Assembly (NCBI RefSeq): GCF_000002425.4
Contig: NC_037253.1
Span: 5,428,178-5,492,177, forward strand
Origin: Physcomitrium patens
Taxonomy: Eukaryota; Streptophyta; Bryopsida; Funariales; Funariaceae
Direction of reading: 5' to 3'
DNA length: 64,000 nucleotides
The notes under the pieces were generated by a model. It was not told the origin of the DNA. It made no database searches and was given only the letters and a program-made list of their open reading frames with translations. The first letter of the stretch is position 1; the number at the start of each line of letters is the position of its first letter. Positions 12,991 through 26,149 of the stretch are shown piece after piece. The translations under genes were made by a program, and so were the position numbers.

Positions 12991-15900
12991 TGTGGTTGGA
13001 TTTTATTGGTTTCAGATCTAACAATGGAGAAATAAATCTAGACATCATTTATTTATTTATTTTTTCTTTCATGATGGTTAGGATGGGTTGGTCAATTTAA
13101 TAAAAACCTAAATATATTAAATAAAAATCTGGGACTATTTTATATTCTCCTATATATATGAATACACATGTTCATTTTCTTCTTTTTTTCTTTTATTTTA
13201 TTGCCCATTTATCCATGAGATTCCATGTTGCACATCCTTAACAATTTATAAATATTTCTTCTAAGTTTTGGATGCTTAAGTGGTAGAAAGGCCTTCATGA
13301 ATTTATACTATATTGTGCGACTTATTCTCATGCACACAAAAGATTAAAAAATAATTTATCTTAATTAATTTATGAATAATTCAATATAAGATATTTCAAA
13401 TAATATGAACATTATATTAATTTTATTCTTTTAATTTATAAAAAATATTATTAATACATAAAAAAATTTACACAAAGAAATTAGGATAAATTGCATTCAA
13501 ATTTCTTCTAAATAATTAAAAATTTCATGTCTTTATATCTTTAAAATTATTTCTTTAATATTAATTTAAAATTTTTATGGATATTTATTGTAATATTTTT
13601 AAAAAAAGTTGCAAATACCAACTAAATTTTTTTGTCTATATAAAAATTAATAATAGATTTTAGTCTTAAAAACTAATTAATTATTATAAGTTATTAAGTC
13701 TATTTAACTATCAAGTAATTAATAAGTTAAGATAAAAATTAAAAATCTAAGAAGTTTTTATTGATCAATGTAACTTACAACTCAATAATGGTGTTATGAT
13801 AGTTTGTTATAGAAATTTAAGTAATTTATATGGATAAAGTTATTATCACTTTGTAAATATTCAAAAATATTTCATGAGGTTAAAATAATTCTTTTAATTG
13901 CATAATATAAGCAATAATCTATATTATTTTTTCAAGTGCAAGGAATTAAAATTAGTAAAGCACATCAAACATAATTTTTTTTAGTATATTTAACCTTCAA
14001 ATTATAAATAGAAAGAACAAAAATTTAATTATTTTCTATACTATTAAAGAATTTTATGGATTTTTTGTAGATACATATATTAACACTCTTAGAAAATAAA
14101 TTAAAATATATACTTTAAATAGAAGTTATGATATTTTATTATAAAATAATCTTGATTAATTTTACAAACTATTATCTTTTATTGTTATATCCCATCAATA
14201 TTGATGGCTATTGTAAACCACTTAATAGGTATTTAATTCTTAAAATTATATAATATAATTTTTTAAGAATAGAAAATAGAAATTTTACTTTTTTTATACT
14301 AAGACTTCTTTATTAAAGATAAAATAGAAGAATGTAGTAAAATTGAAAGATTATAATGAAAGCATAATAAGAAATTTTAGTTTAATTAAAAAATTTGATT
14401 ACATTTATTATTTATAATATTATATTTGAATTAATTAATTAAATTATATATTTTTAATAAAGATTTTATAGACTATAACATCTTCTTTAATTTTAAAAAA
14501 TATATTTTATTTTATTATATTTTATTTATCTCATTATTGTTTCTAAATCTTACATCTATAAGATTAAATATAATACCTTGTGTCTTAAAAGCTTCATATT
14601 GTTTAGTTCAAATCTATAATAATTAGCAATAATTAATAAAGTACTATTGATATGCTCAACAAATTTCTTATATGTATTTAAAATTATAATTAGAAAATAA
14701 TAGATTAGCAATAAAGCATAAGCATTGAAATAATAAAAAATTAATATTTAAATATTATTTTAATTAGGAATTTTCTTAAGAATATTATTTTATTTTTATT
14801 TATTTATTTATTTTTTATAAATTTCTAATTGCAATATGACAACATAAAGATGTGTTATGATTATAATTTTAAAATAAAAAGATAAAATTTACTAGTTTTT
14901 AATCAAATACTTCACTAATATAATAAGTTTAAATGTTTGATAAATATAATATTTAGAAATAGAACCTTATTTTTAATAATAAAAAAATTTAATTTAACTA
15001 TTATTCTATTTTTTAGTTAAAAAAATTAAATATAAATATTTAAAAAATATATTATATTATATTAACATACTTAGATACAATTTTTTAATATGAAGAATTG
15101 TTGGAGTGTAGTTCTAGCACAAGTTTTTATTGGAGACAACATTTTTGTCAATGAGCTTCAAACTTTTGGTTGGCTACTATTTGATTAATTGCCAAGGAAT
15201 ATGTTATGTGTGGGTTTTGACATGAGATACTTTTTGGAATTATATTAATCAAAATAGGAGGTAGAAATTATTGTTGAAGGCAAGAAATTGAAAGGTTTAC
15301 ACTTTTGAATCATCTTTAGGAGAGTTGTGAGATTTGGATTTCAATTTTTAAACCATTAGTCACTATGGAGATTGTAGAGATTATGGCAAGTTTCTTGTAG
15401 AGGACTTGAAATAGCTAGGTGCAATGATTATTATAAATCTTTGCTTAAGAATAAGTTTTAAACTTTTTGTACTATATTTTATACTTTTAGCTTAAGCTTA
15501 AGTGTTTGTGGATGAGCCTTAATAGTTGATATTTGTAGGCATAAGTTCTAGGATATTAGTATGTCTCTTGTGTGTCTTCTATACCAATTGTTAAAGCAAT
15601 TTTTAGAGGTAGTTCTTGTGCTATGAATGGTGAGAATGAAGTAAATTTACCTCTGATTTAGAACTTAAACACTCGAAATTTTTTTTTCAGAATGTGAATT
15701 ATATTTTACCTGATTTAGTCATATAAAATTTTAGATTCAACTATTTTTTTTTATTTAGTTAATTTTGGAGGGATATAATTTCTACTGTGGTAGATTCTAT
15801 TAAGTTTTGTTTGCCAAGTTGGCAAACCTTAATCTGCTATACTTTACTAAAGCTTGAAATTTTTTATCTCCTTTAGACCTTGGTTATGAGGCTTTTGAAT

Positions 15901-15999
15901 TTATTCTCTACTCTTTTGACGTTATTTAGTGAGTTTAAAAGTCCTTTATACTTTATTTATCAACATGTCGTATACATGAATGAAATACCAATCATCTTA
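12991..15999. other. Extremely AT-rich sequence without genes
   Basis: Composition is heavily A+T with frequent stops in all frames. No recognisable transposon domain is left. It forms the left flank of the retrotransposon block and is probably decayed transposon DNA, which is inference. Confidence 0.4.
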
Positions 16000-16700
16000 A
16001 GATTTCAATGTATTCAAAATACATATTATTAAAAGAGATATATTAAAATTTGAATAATTAATTGAATGGAATTGATTAATTATGGAAAAAAAAAGTAATA
16101 GTAATACTAGAAATTATATTAATTAATTAATTAATTAATATTATAAAAATATTATTTTATTAAAAATATGTATTATAAAAGAATTTTAGATATAAAAGAA
16201 AAGAGAAATAAATAAACTATTATAAAAAAAGAAAAGAGGAGAAGACTTAGTGTAAAAATAAATTATAAGAAGTTAATGTAAATAGGATTAGAAAAAGATA
16301 AGAAAGTGTAAAAAGGCAAAAGAATTAGCCACCTATGTATTAAAAAGACAAGGTGGTTGAAACCACCTTTAGTAATTATAGTAATTAGAAATAAGGTAGT
16401 TTTATTATATTTAAATAATATTAAAAAATTACTATAAAAACTATAAATAGCCATAAATTTGTATTATAATTATCAAAAGAACATCATAATAAAGAGATTA
16501 TATTTGACATACTTGTATGTGATTTCATCATATATTTTTGATCTATCAATAAGTTGTAAGAGTTATAGGATAAAGTTTATAAAGATATAGAAGTTTTGTA
16601 ATACAAGGAAGAAAAAGCTTTGAAGACTTTATTGAAGAAAATAAGATAAGATTGATGAATTAAAGATATTGAGGTTAAACTTAAAGTTGAGTTGTTTGAC
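16000..16700 (+). repeat. Left LTR of gypsy element A
   Basis: Similarity to the right copy starts at AGATTT(C/T)AAT at 16,000 versus 33,053. It continues through shared landmarks such as TTAGCCACCTATGTATTAAA near 16,325 and 33,374, and fades at about 16,700. The two copies differ mostly by transitions and small indels. Exact ends are uncertain because terminal TG/CA is eroded. Confidence 0.8.
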
Positions 16701-17689
16701 CTTGACTTTGACGTAAACTTCAACTCTAAGGACTTGAGACAAAGACAAGAATAGTTCCTATGTAAAAACATAGAAGGGATATCCTATGATTCTTGAGGTA
16801 TGAAAATCTAAGTATTTATTTTGCAACCATGTTAAGGATATGTCACTATTCTTAATAATTAAATTCATAAACTTACAAATTCAATAAAGTTTAATCAAGA
16901 AAGATGAATGATGTTCATAAATAGAACTTATTAAATTTTCCAATAGTATTAAAAAGTAAAAATATATACGGTACAAATAAATTCTAAATTATACATCAAG
17001 CTAAGATAATTGAGCAAATAGATAAAAAGAAGAAAACATCTGATTTTAGTCAAAAGAAAGGAAAAGACAAAATGTACATTGAAGAGCAATGAATGTTGTA
17101 TGAAGATCAATTTTGGTAATTAGGAAACCTATTTAATGTAAGATTCTTTGGAGCCATCTAAACTTAGTAAGTATAAAAACCAGATTAGACAAACATTCAA
17201 TCAAATATTGGAGAAAATACCACAAAACGACATCAAAATTAATGACTATTAAAGTCAAATTCTACATTAAGTAATGAGCCAAGAAACTAGATCTCTTAGA
17301 AGCCTAAAAATTCCAAAAGAACAAATAGTTGAATGACATCAAATTTATAGATTATAAATATAAAAAAAAGAAGAAATAAGAAGAAAAAAAATTGATATGC
17401 AAAACATTGGATGTAAAAAATAACATAATAAAAGAGAAGGTTCATCTAAAAGATTTAAGTTGAAGAATCTAATAGAAGATATAAGTTTTGGTAGTAAAAG
17501 AAATATAAATTTAATAAGTACCACCAATGAAGAAAAAAAAAGAAGTCCTTCAATTATAAAAGAAATTACAAAGGAATTGAATTCAATATATTCAACTATA
17601 AGTATAGAACTAAGATAATTTTCAATACAAACTTCTAATTTATTCATGCCATTACAATAAAGGACAAAAACTAATATGGCACTAATTAT

Positions 17690-18200
17690 TAGACATAAAA
17701 AAGTTAGATCATCCAAATTTAAAGGCAAAGGTGATCTAGATATTTATATTAAGGAATTTATTAATATTTGGCAAGCCAACAAAGAACCAACAGATGAAGA
17801 TAAGTTAGAACTTTTTTTAATAATATTCAAAAAATAAGTACTTGAGTGATATGCTTGGTACCCTATAAAATACTTTATTTCTTGAAAAGAACTTAAAGAT
17901 ACATTCATCATTTGATTTTGAGAAAAAAAAAATGATAGAGAAGTCATTGATAGTCTTTCACATCTCAAACAAAATAGGAATAAAGATGTGGAAGAATTCT
18001 TTAAAAGAGTAATACAAGCAACTAATAAATTTAATCCTCAACCTCATGACTTATTTGAGAAGACATGACTCTTAAATAGATTAATAAAAAAAGCAAGAAA
18101 ATATGTAGCTTTATTATCAATAAATACATTAGAAGAAGTTCTATGGTCAGCAAAAAAGGTGGAACTAAGTATACACAAGAATAAAAAATCTTTTGATACA
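17690..18200 (+). pseudogene. gag fragment of element A
   Basis: The plus strand reads as retrotransposon Gag: a basic start with KFKGKGDLDIYIKEF, an acidic segment around PTDEDKLELF, then a Trp/Leu-rich helix region ending near EVLWSAKKVEL. The frame is interrupted by TAA and TGA codons at about 17,835-17,925 and near 18,066. Gag would form the virus-like particle. This copy cannot be translated whole. Confidence 0.75.
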
Positions 18201-18344
18201 AACCTTTGAAGATTCAAGTAAAGATTCAGATGAAGAAGTAAGAAAGTAAGAATAATAGAAGAGAGAGAAAAAACAAAAGTAAAGAAAATTTAAAAGAGTT
18301 AAAACAAGAGACGGCTTAATTAACAATTAAATCAAAGCAATTTA

Positions 18345-18400
18345 AGATAGGTATTTTTTGTAGAAAATACAATAATAATAGACATTTTTTTGAGTATTAT
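18345..18400 (+). pseudogene. Degenerate CCHC zinc knuckle of gag
   Basis: The plus strand reads C-R-K-Y-(x)4-H-(x)4-Y. The second and last Cys of the usual C-x2-C-x4-H-x4-C pattern are replaced by Tyr (TGT to TAT), as G-to-A decay would produce. Confidence 0.5.
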
Positions 18401-18779
18401 TTAAATTTTTAGATAAATTATAATAAAAAAATATATAAAATTAATAATTATATTTATAATTGATGTTAATAAGATAGAAGTTTAGTAGTTAATTAGATAC
18501 AACCACAATTAAACAACATGAAAAGAAAAAACTTATTAGAAGAAATTTACCTATAAATCAAGATAAGAATCAAGAATCTTTGCATCAAAAATATTATAGG
18601 AGAGAGGATACTATAAGAAATAATAATTATAGACTAGAAGAAAGATATCCATATAGAGAAAGATATCATCATAGACATATACATTTATTTCAATAATTAC
18701 TTATATGATCAGATAGAAGTAAATAAAAAAAGATTAATTTCATAATATCTTCTAAAATACCTTTTTAGAAGCTTTATAG

Positions 18780-19215
18780 ATATTTCTTTGACTTTACACG
18801 TATTTGTAGTTAATTGATAGGCTAAAAACTTGATCAATAAATTATCCATGTATCATACGTGTTAGTAGCTTGTAAAACAAGCTAATTATGTGGCCCACCT
18901 ATGGATAACTTGCCTTGTAAGTTAAGATATGTGTCTAGCAAAATAAACACGTATTTGAAGTCCTATAGCATATAACCATTTAGCTTCTAGTTACAAAGTA
19001 TATATGGAGACAAGAGTGAAGCCTTTTTCACTCTTGTCAGTAACTTTTTAATCCTTAGTATTGTTTCAAGACTTTCTAGTTTTCTTGTCTTTGGCAATAA
19101 CCATTCTAGTTCAATATATTACCAACTTTGGAATAATTTTCTAGTCTTTTCAAGTGATATAAGAGAATATTGAAGATTTCTTTCTTCAAGATTGGTGTCT
19201 TTGATAAATATAAAC
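18780..19215. repeat. Solo-LTR-like insertion inside element A gag region
   Basis: About 430 bp of less AT-rich sequence interrupts the gag-knuckle region of element A. It includes a short inverted repeat (GACAAGAGTGAA near 19,009 and TTCACTCTTGTC near 19,028) and no coding potential. A solo LTR or a small non-autonomous element is the likeliest reading. Clear terminal motifs and target duplications were not identified. Confidence 0.35.
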
Positions 19216-19324
19216 TCAATTATTATGAAGATAAATTATGACCAAGATATGAAAGGAGATATTAAAGGAATATGAATGAAAATTTATCAAAGAGAGGTTA
19301 TGAGAATCAAATACAAGAAGATAA

Positions 19325-19390
19325 TAATCATGAGTATTTTTATTGCCATCAAAATGGATATATGAAAATAGATTCTCAATTATAGCTTAA
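19325..19390 (+). pseudogene. Second degenerate CCHC knuckle of element A
   Basis: The plus strand reads Y-F-Y-C-H-Q-N-G-Y-M-K-I-D-S. This is the C-x2-C-H-x-x-G-H-x4-C pattern with Cys and His positions turned to Tyr or Ser. It continues the same one-way decay seen in the rest of the element. Confidence 0.55.
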
Positions 19391-19846
19391 ACATCAAAAA
19401 GAAGCTAGAGAAGCAAAAGTACAAGAAAAACTTGTAGTAGCAACAAATATAATAATTTCAAAAATTTGTGTAACGACTTAAGGTCAAAGAAATAAAAATC
19501 GAGTTGAGAATGAAGAGTCAATTAATAATAGTAGTGATGAAGAAGATGAAGATGGAAGTAGGAAGTAACTCAAATTTAATAAATTGAAAGAAAAAGCCTC
19601 TTAAAAATGGGCAAATGAAAGAAAGATATACAAAGATATAACTAGAAAAATTAAAAAACTACAAAAAGAATTTGAAAAAATTCCAATTTTGAAAAAAAAA
19701 TTATTTGAAGAGATTAAAGAAAGATTATTAAGAAAAATAAAAAGTATTGAAGAAAAGAATTAATAAAAATAGAAAAAGTTGAGAAGATAATAGGAGATGT
19801 ATTTTGATAGAAAAAGGCAAATATATTTAGAGGATTATTATTAGAA

Positions 19847-20110
19847 TTGGCTCCGTATTGCAAAAAAAATATTATAGAGGTATTTCTTCTTAAAAGTAAT
19901 ATTGAATCAAGCATATTAGGATCTTATGTTATAAATCAAGATATTGACATAGAAATGCCTATTATCATTATAAAAATTAAACATAAAATTATACAAAATG
20001 CATTATTAGATAGAAATTCAAAAATAAATATTATTATAAGTAAATTGTGTAAAAAGCTGGATTATAATCAGATTGAACTAACACCTTTTACAATAAAAAT
20101 GGCTGATTAA
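19847..20110 (+). pseudogene. Aspartic protease fragment of element A
   Basis: An 87-codon open stretch includes NALLDRNSKINIIISKLCKK. This corresponds to the retropepsin region in which the family has A-x-[IL]-D-x-G-(A/S)-x-x-[NS]. The catalytic Asp is still visible, but the residue expected to be Gly is not. A TAA ends the stretch at 20,110, upstream of the reverse transcriptase. Confidence 0.6.
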
Positions 20111-20929
20111 TGAAAAGAAACACCAATGAAAATTATCACATATTTATAAATGTAAGTAGAAAATTTTACCTATGACATTATAATTATAGTTATAAAAATG
20201 GAGCAAAAAATTCAAATCTATTCTATGTTATTAAGTTGACTATGGCTTAAACAAAAAAATTTAAACAAGATTGAGCTAAGAATATTTTAACTAGTTTTTC
20301 TAAAAATAAATAAATAATTATACAAAAATGTCCATGTCTTCCACCATTAAAATGTCCTACATATTTGGAATGTTATGTTTTGGAAGAAGAATTGACACAT
20401 GAAGAAGAAAAAATTATTTATCAAGTCATACTTTTGCTATATCTTATAGCTAATGCTAAATTAGCTAATTTAAAAGAGATGTTCAATTATGATAATAACT
20501 TTGTAGAAATATTATTTTAAAATGATATTAAATCTAAAAAAAATACGATGTTTTTTTTATAAATCAATAAAATCAGTAGGAAAATCAATAAAGTATCCTG
20601 ATCATTTTTGTAAATCGAAAATTGAAACTAGAAAATTAGATACAACTTTTGCAATAAAGGCAATTAGAAGAAAATTCATCATTAATTGAACTATTAGTAA
20701 GAAAGACCAAATAGATGAAATAAATTTGAAAATTGAAGCTCAAATAAGAATAATGAAGATAAAATAATCAAAATAATGAAGGATATAAGGAAGAATTAAT
20801 AAAATTGTCAAAAGAATACAAAGATGCTTTTGCATGGAATTATGATTTTGTTTTTATAAGATGCTCTTATTCATATTTACGAGCATCAAATTGAACTTAA
20901 ATTCAATGTATAACCAATTAAATAAACAA

Positions 20930-21986
20930 GATATCAAATGAATCCAGCTTATGTTACTTAAAAAAAAAATTACTAAAAACAAGATTTATTTATCCTTTGG
21001 ATTAGAATGACTATCTCCAATAGTTATTGTTCCTAAAAGGAATGGAAAATACTTGATTTATATTGACTATATAAAACTTAATAGAATCACAAAATGTATC
21101 TTTTTTTTATTATCTGTTAATAATGCAATAATTTTAATGATGTTTGGGCACAAATTTATTCAACATTAAATGGATTTAGTAGTTATAATCAAATTCCTAT
21201 GGCTATAAAGGATCAGCTTAAAACTTATTTTATTACAAAATGGAGACCATTTGCATATCAAGTAATGCCTTTTGGATTGAAAAATAGATGATTTTATTGT
21301 GTATAGAATTCAAGTCAAATATTTAGAGCATTTACAAAAATATCTTCAAAAATATCATAAATATGGAATTAATCTTAATTCAAAAAAATATACCTTTGTA
21401 GTTACTTTAAGTATATTATTCGATCATATTATTTATAAAAAAGGACTACAAGTGGATCTAACAAAGATACAAGCTATAATTGCTTTATTACCACCAAAGT
21501 ACCTTAAAAGGATGTGTGAATTTATAGATTCTATTAGTTATTACTGGAGATTCGTACATAATTTTACAAATATCTCTCAAGTTTTGAAAAATTTAATAAA
21601 ATCTAATATTAAATATATATAGACCACCAAATGTGAATAAGCTTTTGATATTTTAAAGACAAAATTAATAACTACCTTAATTTTCATTACACCATATTAG
21701 AATAAAACCTTTTATGTATATTGTGATGCTTCAAATAAAGTAATTGGTAGTGTTTTGGGCCAAAATATTATTAAACAACTAGACTTATGAATTTATTACG
21801 TAAGCCAACTACTAAATTAGATTGAAAAGAATTATAATACCACAAAAAAAGCCTTGGTAATAATTAATTTAATTCATTTTTTTAAATATTATTTATTGAT
21901 AAATTATTTTATATTCAATATTGATCATTAAGAATTATTATATTTAATTGATAGACCAATTTTTTTAAGAAAGATAGCAAGATGGA

Positions 21987-22032
<46 letters not shown>

Positions 22033-22130
22033 TTAAATTTTTTTATAAATCAAGATATCAATATGTGATGGTAGATCATTTATCTAGGACAAATACCAAA
22101 GAAGCACCTATAGGTGTAATAGATATTTTT
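20930..22130 (+). pseudogene. Reverse transcriptase / RNase H remnant of element A
   Basis: Reverse transcriptase landmarks read in order on the plus strand: NPAYVT at about 20,941, SPIVIVPKRNGK at about 21,016, PFGLKN near 21,270, and then immediately DDFIVY. In intact gypsy enzymes a stretch of several dozen residues separates FGLK from the catalytic Y/F-x-D-D, so there is an internal deletion as well as many stops. The RNase H start is seen as FYVYCDASNKVIGSVL near 21,712. A (TTA)n tract at 21,988-22,033 interrupts it. Confidence 0.7.
21988..22033 (+). repeat. TTA trinucleotide microsatellite
   Basis: About 15 uninterrupted TTA units inside the RNase H remnant, expanded after the element died. 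Confidence 0.95.
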
Positions 22131-22609
22131 TCAGATGCAAATTTATTTATGGTCTAAATTAATCTGACAAAGGTGCAAAAATAAATACTATTTACAAATT
22201 AGAGAGTATTTTTTATTGATTTCTTAACAAACGGACAACTTATCACAATGACTTCACTTAATGTCAAATGATAAATTGCCATACAAAGTTGATATTTTTA
22301 TTTAAACAAAGTAAACCTCTTAATGAAAACTTATCCAAATGAAATAAAATAAGTTTATTTAGTATGTCTTATTATAAATACTATTATTATTAAAGCTCAT
22401 AAAGGACCTATTTAAGATTATTTTTTGGCAACTATAATTTTATATAAACTTCTTACTACTTTATTTTAGTAGCCAATATTAAAATGAGATGTCTATAATT
22501 ATTACAAATAATGTATTATTTATCAATGAATAACAATAAAATCAAATAAACATAAAAAAAATTCTACATTTAATATTAGTACTAGAAGTGTTTCAATAAT
22601 AAAGAATCG

Positions 22610-22805
22610 ATTTGATTGGATTAATAGATTCACCAACTAATCTAATAAGAAATCAATATATTATAACTGCAACTAATTATACAATTAATTGGATAGAAGA
22701 AAAAATATTAAAAAGTTAACATAGTTAAATCAACCAAAAAAAAATTATATGAAGAGATTATAACATATTATGGATGTTTATATTGAATTCATAAGTGATC
22801 AAGGT
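22610..22805 (+). pseudogene. Integrase core fragment of element A, cut by a nested insertion
   Basis: The plus strand shows QYIITATNYTINWIEEK, matching the gypsy integrase core K-Y-I-L-V-A-[TV]-D-Y-F-T-K-W-V-E. It is followed by EFISDQGK, the second catalytic block, and the similarity then stops at about 22,805. The catalytic Asp of the first block is Asn here (GAT to AAT). The break marks the entry point of the nested minus-strand element. Confidence 0.65.
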
Positions 22806-22956
22806 AAAACAAGATTAGACTAAGTCAAAAACTCAAGATCCTTCCAATCCAAAATAACATAAGGCCACCTTACAAAATATGACAAAAGAGACTAGAATAA
22901 AACCAAACCGAACTAAATAAAATAGGATATGAAAGACAATACTAAGCAAACAAAAA

Positions 22957-22986
22957 CAGAATAGAACAGAACAGAACAGAACAAAT
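22957..22986. repeat. Short GAACA/ACAGA pentanucleotide tract
   Basis: About four tandem copies of GAACA(G) lie near the left end of element B. Confidence 0.8.
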
Positions 22987-23862
22987 CTGAATAGAAAGAT
23001 GCATAACCAAACTTTACTAAGAGAAAGGATCCGAAGCCATACTTCACTAGATACTCCAAAAGTTCCTCGCTAGTCATATTTATATCTTATTCTACCACCT
23101 TAGACTTTCTAGAATGTTCTTAAGTGATAGATCTTACTTAGATAATTATCTTAAATCCCTTTTCTAGAAGGTTCTATGGTGGGCCTTATCTAATAACCAT
23201 TCTAAATCCTTTCTAGAATATTTTATGGTGGTTCCTATTTGATCCACTAATCTAATCTCAATTTTAGAAACTTCCATAGTTCTAATTATCCATATAATTA
23301 TCTTATAGTTAATCCCACTCTATTAATGTAGAACGTCTTTGTTTTGCTTCCGATGGTATCTTTGAATTGTCTCTTGGCAATAGATGAGGTTTTGTGCAGG
23401 TTTCTATATTGCATTGTGAATGGGATAACCTTTGTAAAGAACTTTGTATTGAAGTTGTAGATGTCTACTACCATGATGAAGTTAGTGATGCTCCAAAACA
23501 CTGTCCACTTCATGTTCTTATTGGTCATCAATTACAACTGGTGGTCGTAGTGGTTGATGTCAATTTGAGAAGCACTTTGGCTCAGTATGAAATTACTTCA
23601 ATTGAAAAACATGGAAGACTGGATGGACCCAAATATGTGGTAGAAGCTCGAGGTAGTATGCGATATCAGATATCATTGCAGAAATACAAAAAGGTCTAAG
23701 CCATCGAGGTGCTAGTTTATGGATTTGGATTGATGTAGCAAGTGATAAATTGGTATTAGAAAATAATATCTAATCACCCTCTTTAAAGGTCTTGTATTGC
23801 CAATAATTATTTATATACTACTTTTGTCAATTCTGTGTAGTAAAGAGATGGCGCCGTACTTT

Positions 23863-24475
23863 TTATAAGGCTGTTGTAAGCCATTGTATAAATTCCTCTA
23901 TTGTTGGGTTGTTAATATCGATGGGATGATGGAGAGTTGCTAGCGTAATCAAATGTTGATCGGTATTAAGAAAAAATAGTGAATGATTGATACTTGCTTG
24001 AATACTATAATTATAAGCAAACTCCAAGGGTGTCAAGTATTCATCACAATCATTATAATGAACTACCACAAATGTCCATAGAATATCCTTTAAGGTTTAG
24101 TTTGTATCTTCTATTTACTCATTTGTTTGAAAATAGAAGGTTATAGACATAGCAAGTCGTGTACCTAGTAGCTTGAAGAAGACTTATCCAAAACTTCTTG
24201 TGAAGTATGGATCTCGATTTGAAATGATGACATGAGGTAATCTATGGTGATGAAAGACGGTTTCAAAGAAGACTTGTATAAGTATTGACGCATCAATATT
24301 TGAGCATACCGTGGTGAAGTGAAGTTGCTTTGAGAGTCAATCCACAAAGATGGAAACCGTGGTATGATTATGAGGTATCTATGACAAATGTGTAATGAGA
24401 TCCATAGTCATCTACTCTCAACGTTGTTATATTACATGAAATTTGGCTTGAGAATGCACCGAACACTTGGCTGTG
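23863..24475 (-). pseudogene. Integrase fragment of element B
   Basis: Minus-strand reading gives core landmarks (HTTVSIFVD followed by LSKQLHFT, then HVIISNRDPYFTRSF) and the later helix TPLEFAYNYSIQASINHS with FFLNTDQHL. These match chromovirus-type gypsy integrases. Several in-frame stops are present, and the zinc-binding HHCC head is missing to the right of 24,475. Confidence 0.75.
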
Positions 24476-24724
24476 GAACATAAAAAGAAAATTGCAACAA
24501 GCCCTATTAACTTTAATAGATTCTTAAATAAATTATAATTAAAGATTAGAAAATATAATCAAACATCAATTAAATTCAATTAAAATTTCAAAAGAATTAT
24601 ACAAGAAGCATAAAGAATTTTTAGTGACTCTTTAAAGAAATTATAAAAAAATAACATATAAATTCAAAAAAAAATATAATAAAATAAAAATATTAATAAA
24701 ATATTAAAATAAAATATTAATTAA

Positions 24725-25140
24725 ATTCTAGTCAAAACCTAATCAAATCTTGGTCAAATTTTAGTCAAACTTTAATCAAATCTTTATCAAATCCTTATCA
24801 AATCCTAGTCAAATCCTAAATAAGTCCTAACCAAATCTTTAACAAATCCTAGTCAACTCCTAATCAAATTCTAATCAAATCCTAAAAAAATTTCAACCAA
24901 ATCCTAATAAAATCCTAAATAAATCCTAACCAAATCCTAAATAAATCCTAGTCAAATCTTAAATAAATCCTAAATAAGTCATAACCTAAATCAAATCCTA
25001 ATCCTAACCAAATCATAAATCAAATCCAAAATCCTAAACTTAATTCTAACTAAATCTTAATCCTAATCAAATCTTAAATCAATCCAAAATCCTAACCCTA
25101 ATCCTAAACAAAATTCTAAACAAAATCCTAATTAATTCCA
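24725..25140. repeat. 11-bp tandem repeat (consensus ATCAAATCCTA)
   Basis: Roughly 37 degenerate head-to-tail units of about 11 bp, for example GTCAAATCCTA, ACCAAATCCTA and AATAAATCCTA. Some units resemble plant telomere units loosely (CCTAA) but the period is 11, not 7. The block lies between the integrase and RNase H parts of element B. Confidence 0.9.
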
Positions 25141-26149
25141 AGTAATTCATATAGTAGATTTAAACCTCAACAATAAATAAATAAATCATTAATTTTAACT
25201 CAAATTTTGCATACTTCTTAAAAATTAAATTGACAATAAATACAATTTTTTTTGAAAAGGATCAAAATTATTCAATAGACAATAACCTCAAAAATATGCT
25301 CGGCTATTGGTTGGCCTTCTTTTCTAATCTTGATGCCAATCTTTCAGAGCCAATTACTCTTGATTGATTGGTTATTTTGCCTCCAAATTTTATACACTTA
25401 TTACAAATTAAGTTGATTATGTCTATAAAAAATAATTTTTTTCAATTTAATTGGCGGATTGATAGATATCTAAGAAAACTTCACTAGTTTTTAAAACCTT
25501 GAATTCTAAGATCATAATCCACAAAAACCTTTATGCTTTTCAATCTAATCATTTGATCAAATTCAAATTCACAGCACACATCATTCACAACTATACTTAC
25601 AAATCCAAATTTTTTTATTTGTAGATCTATTACCAAACTCTTGAAATTGCCCAAAATATCCACCTTATTTTATTTTCCAAAAATCAGAGTTACTAAAAAC
25701 AAAATCAACTTTGTAAAGCTCTTACAAAGTCATTATCTATCCAAAATCTTCAAAATCAATGCTTATAGAAACCTTATCAAGTCTCTTCTTAAATCCTACT
25801 CTTTGATCAACCAAGGAACCTCCAAATCGTTGTCAAGACTTAATTTTGTGCCTCAGAGTCTACTTTCAACTCAAGTTCATAATTAGCCCTCTTTAGGTAT
25901 CAATATTTAGTTTTTTTATGTAATTTTTACTAAAATCCATTCCTAACTTCTTCTTATATATGCATATATCTTTTATTTTTCTAATTTATTTTATTTTTTC
26001 TTATTTTTGGTCCTACAAAATAAATAGAAGCTACTTTTTTTAAAAAACAACATTACTACTAAAAGTTTTACTACCTTCCTATCTTTTATCTATATTATTC
26101 TATTTTATCTTTTATTTTGGTTTTTCTATAATAAGATCCATATTATTAT

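Noticed and set aside
24725..25140. Interstitial telomere repeat
   Set aside because: CCTAA-containing units are present, but the period is 11 bp with a different core, not the plant heptamer.
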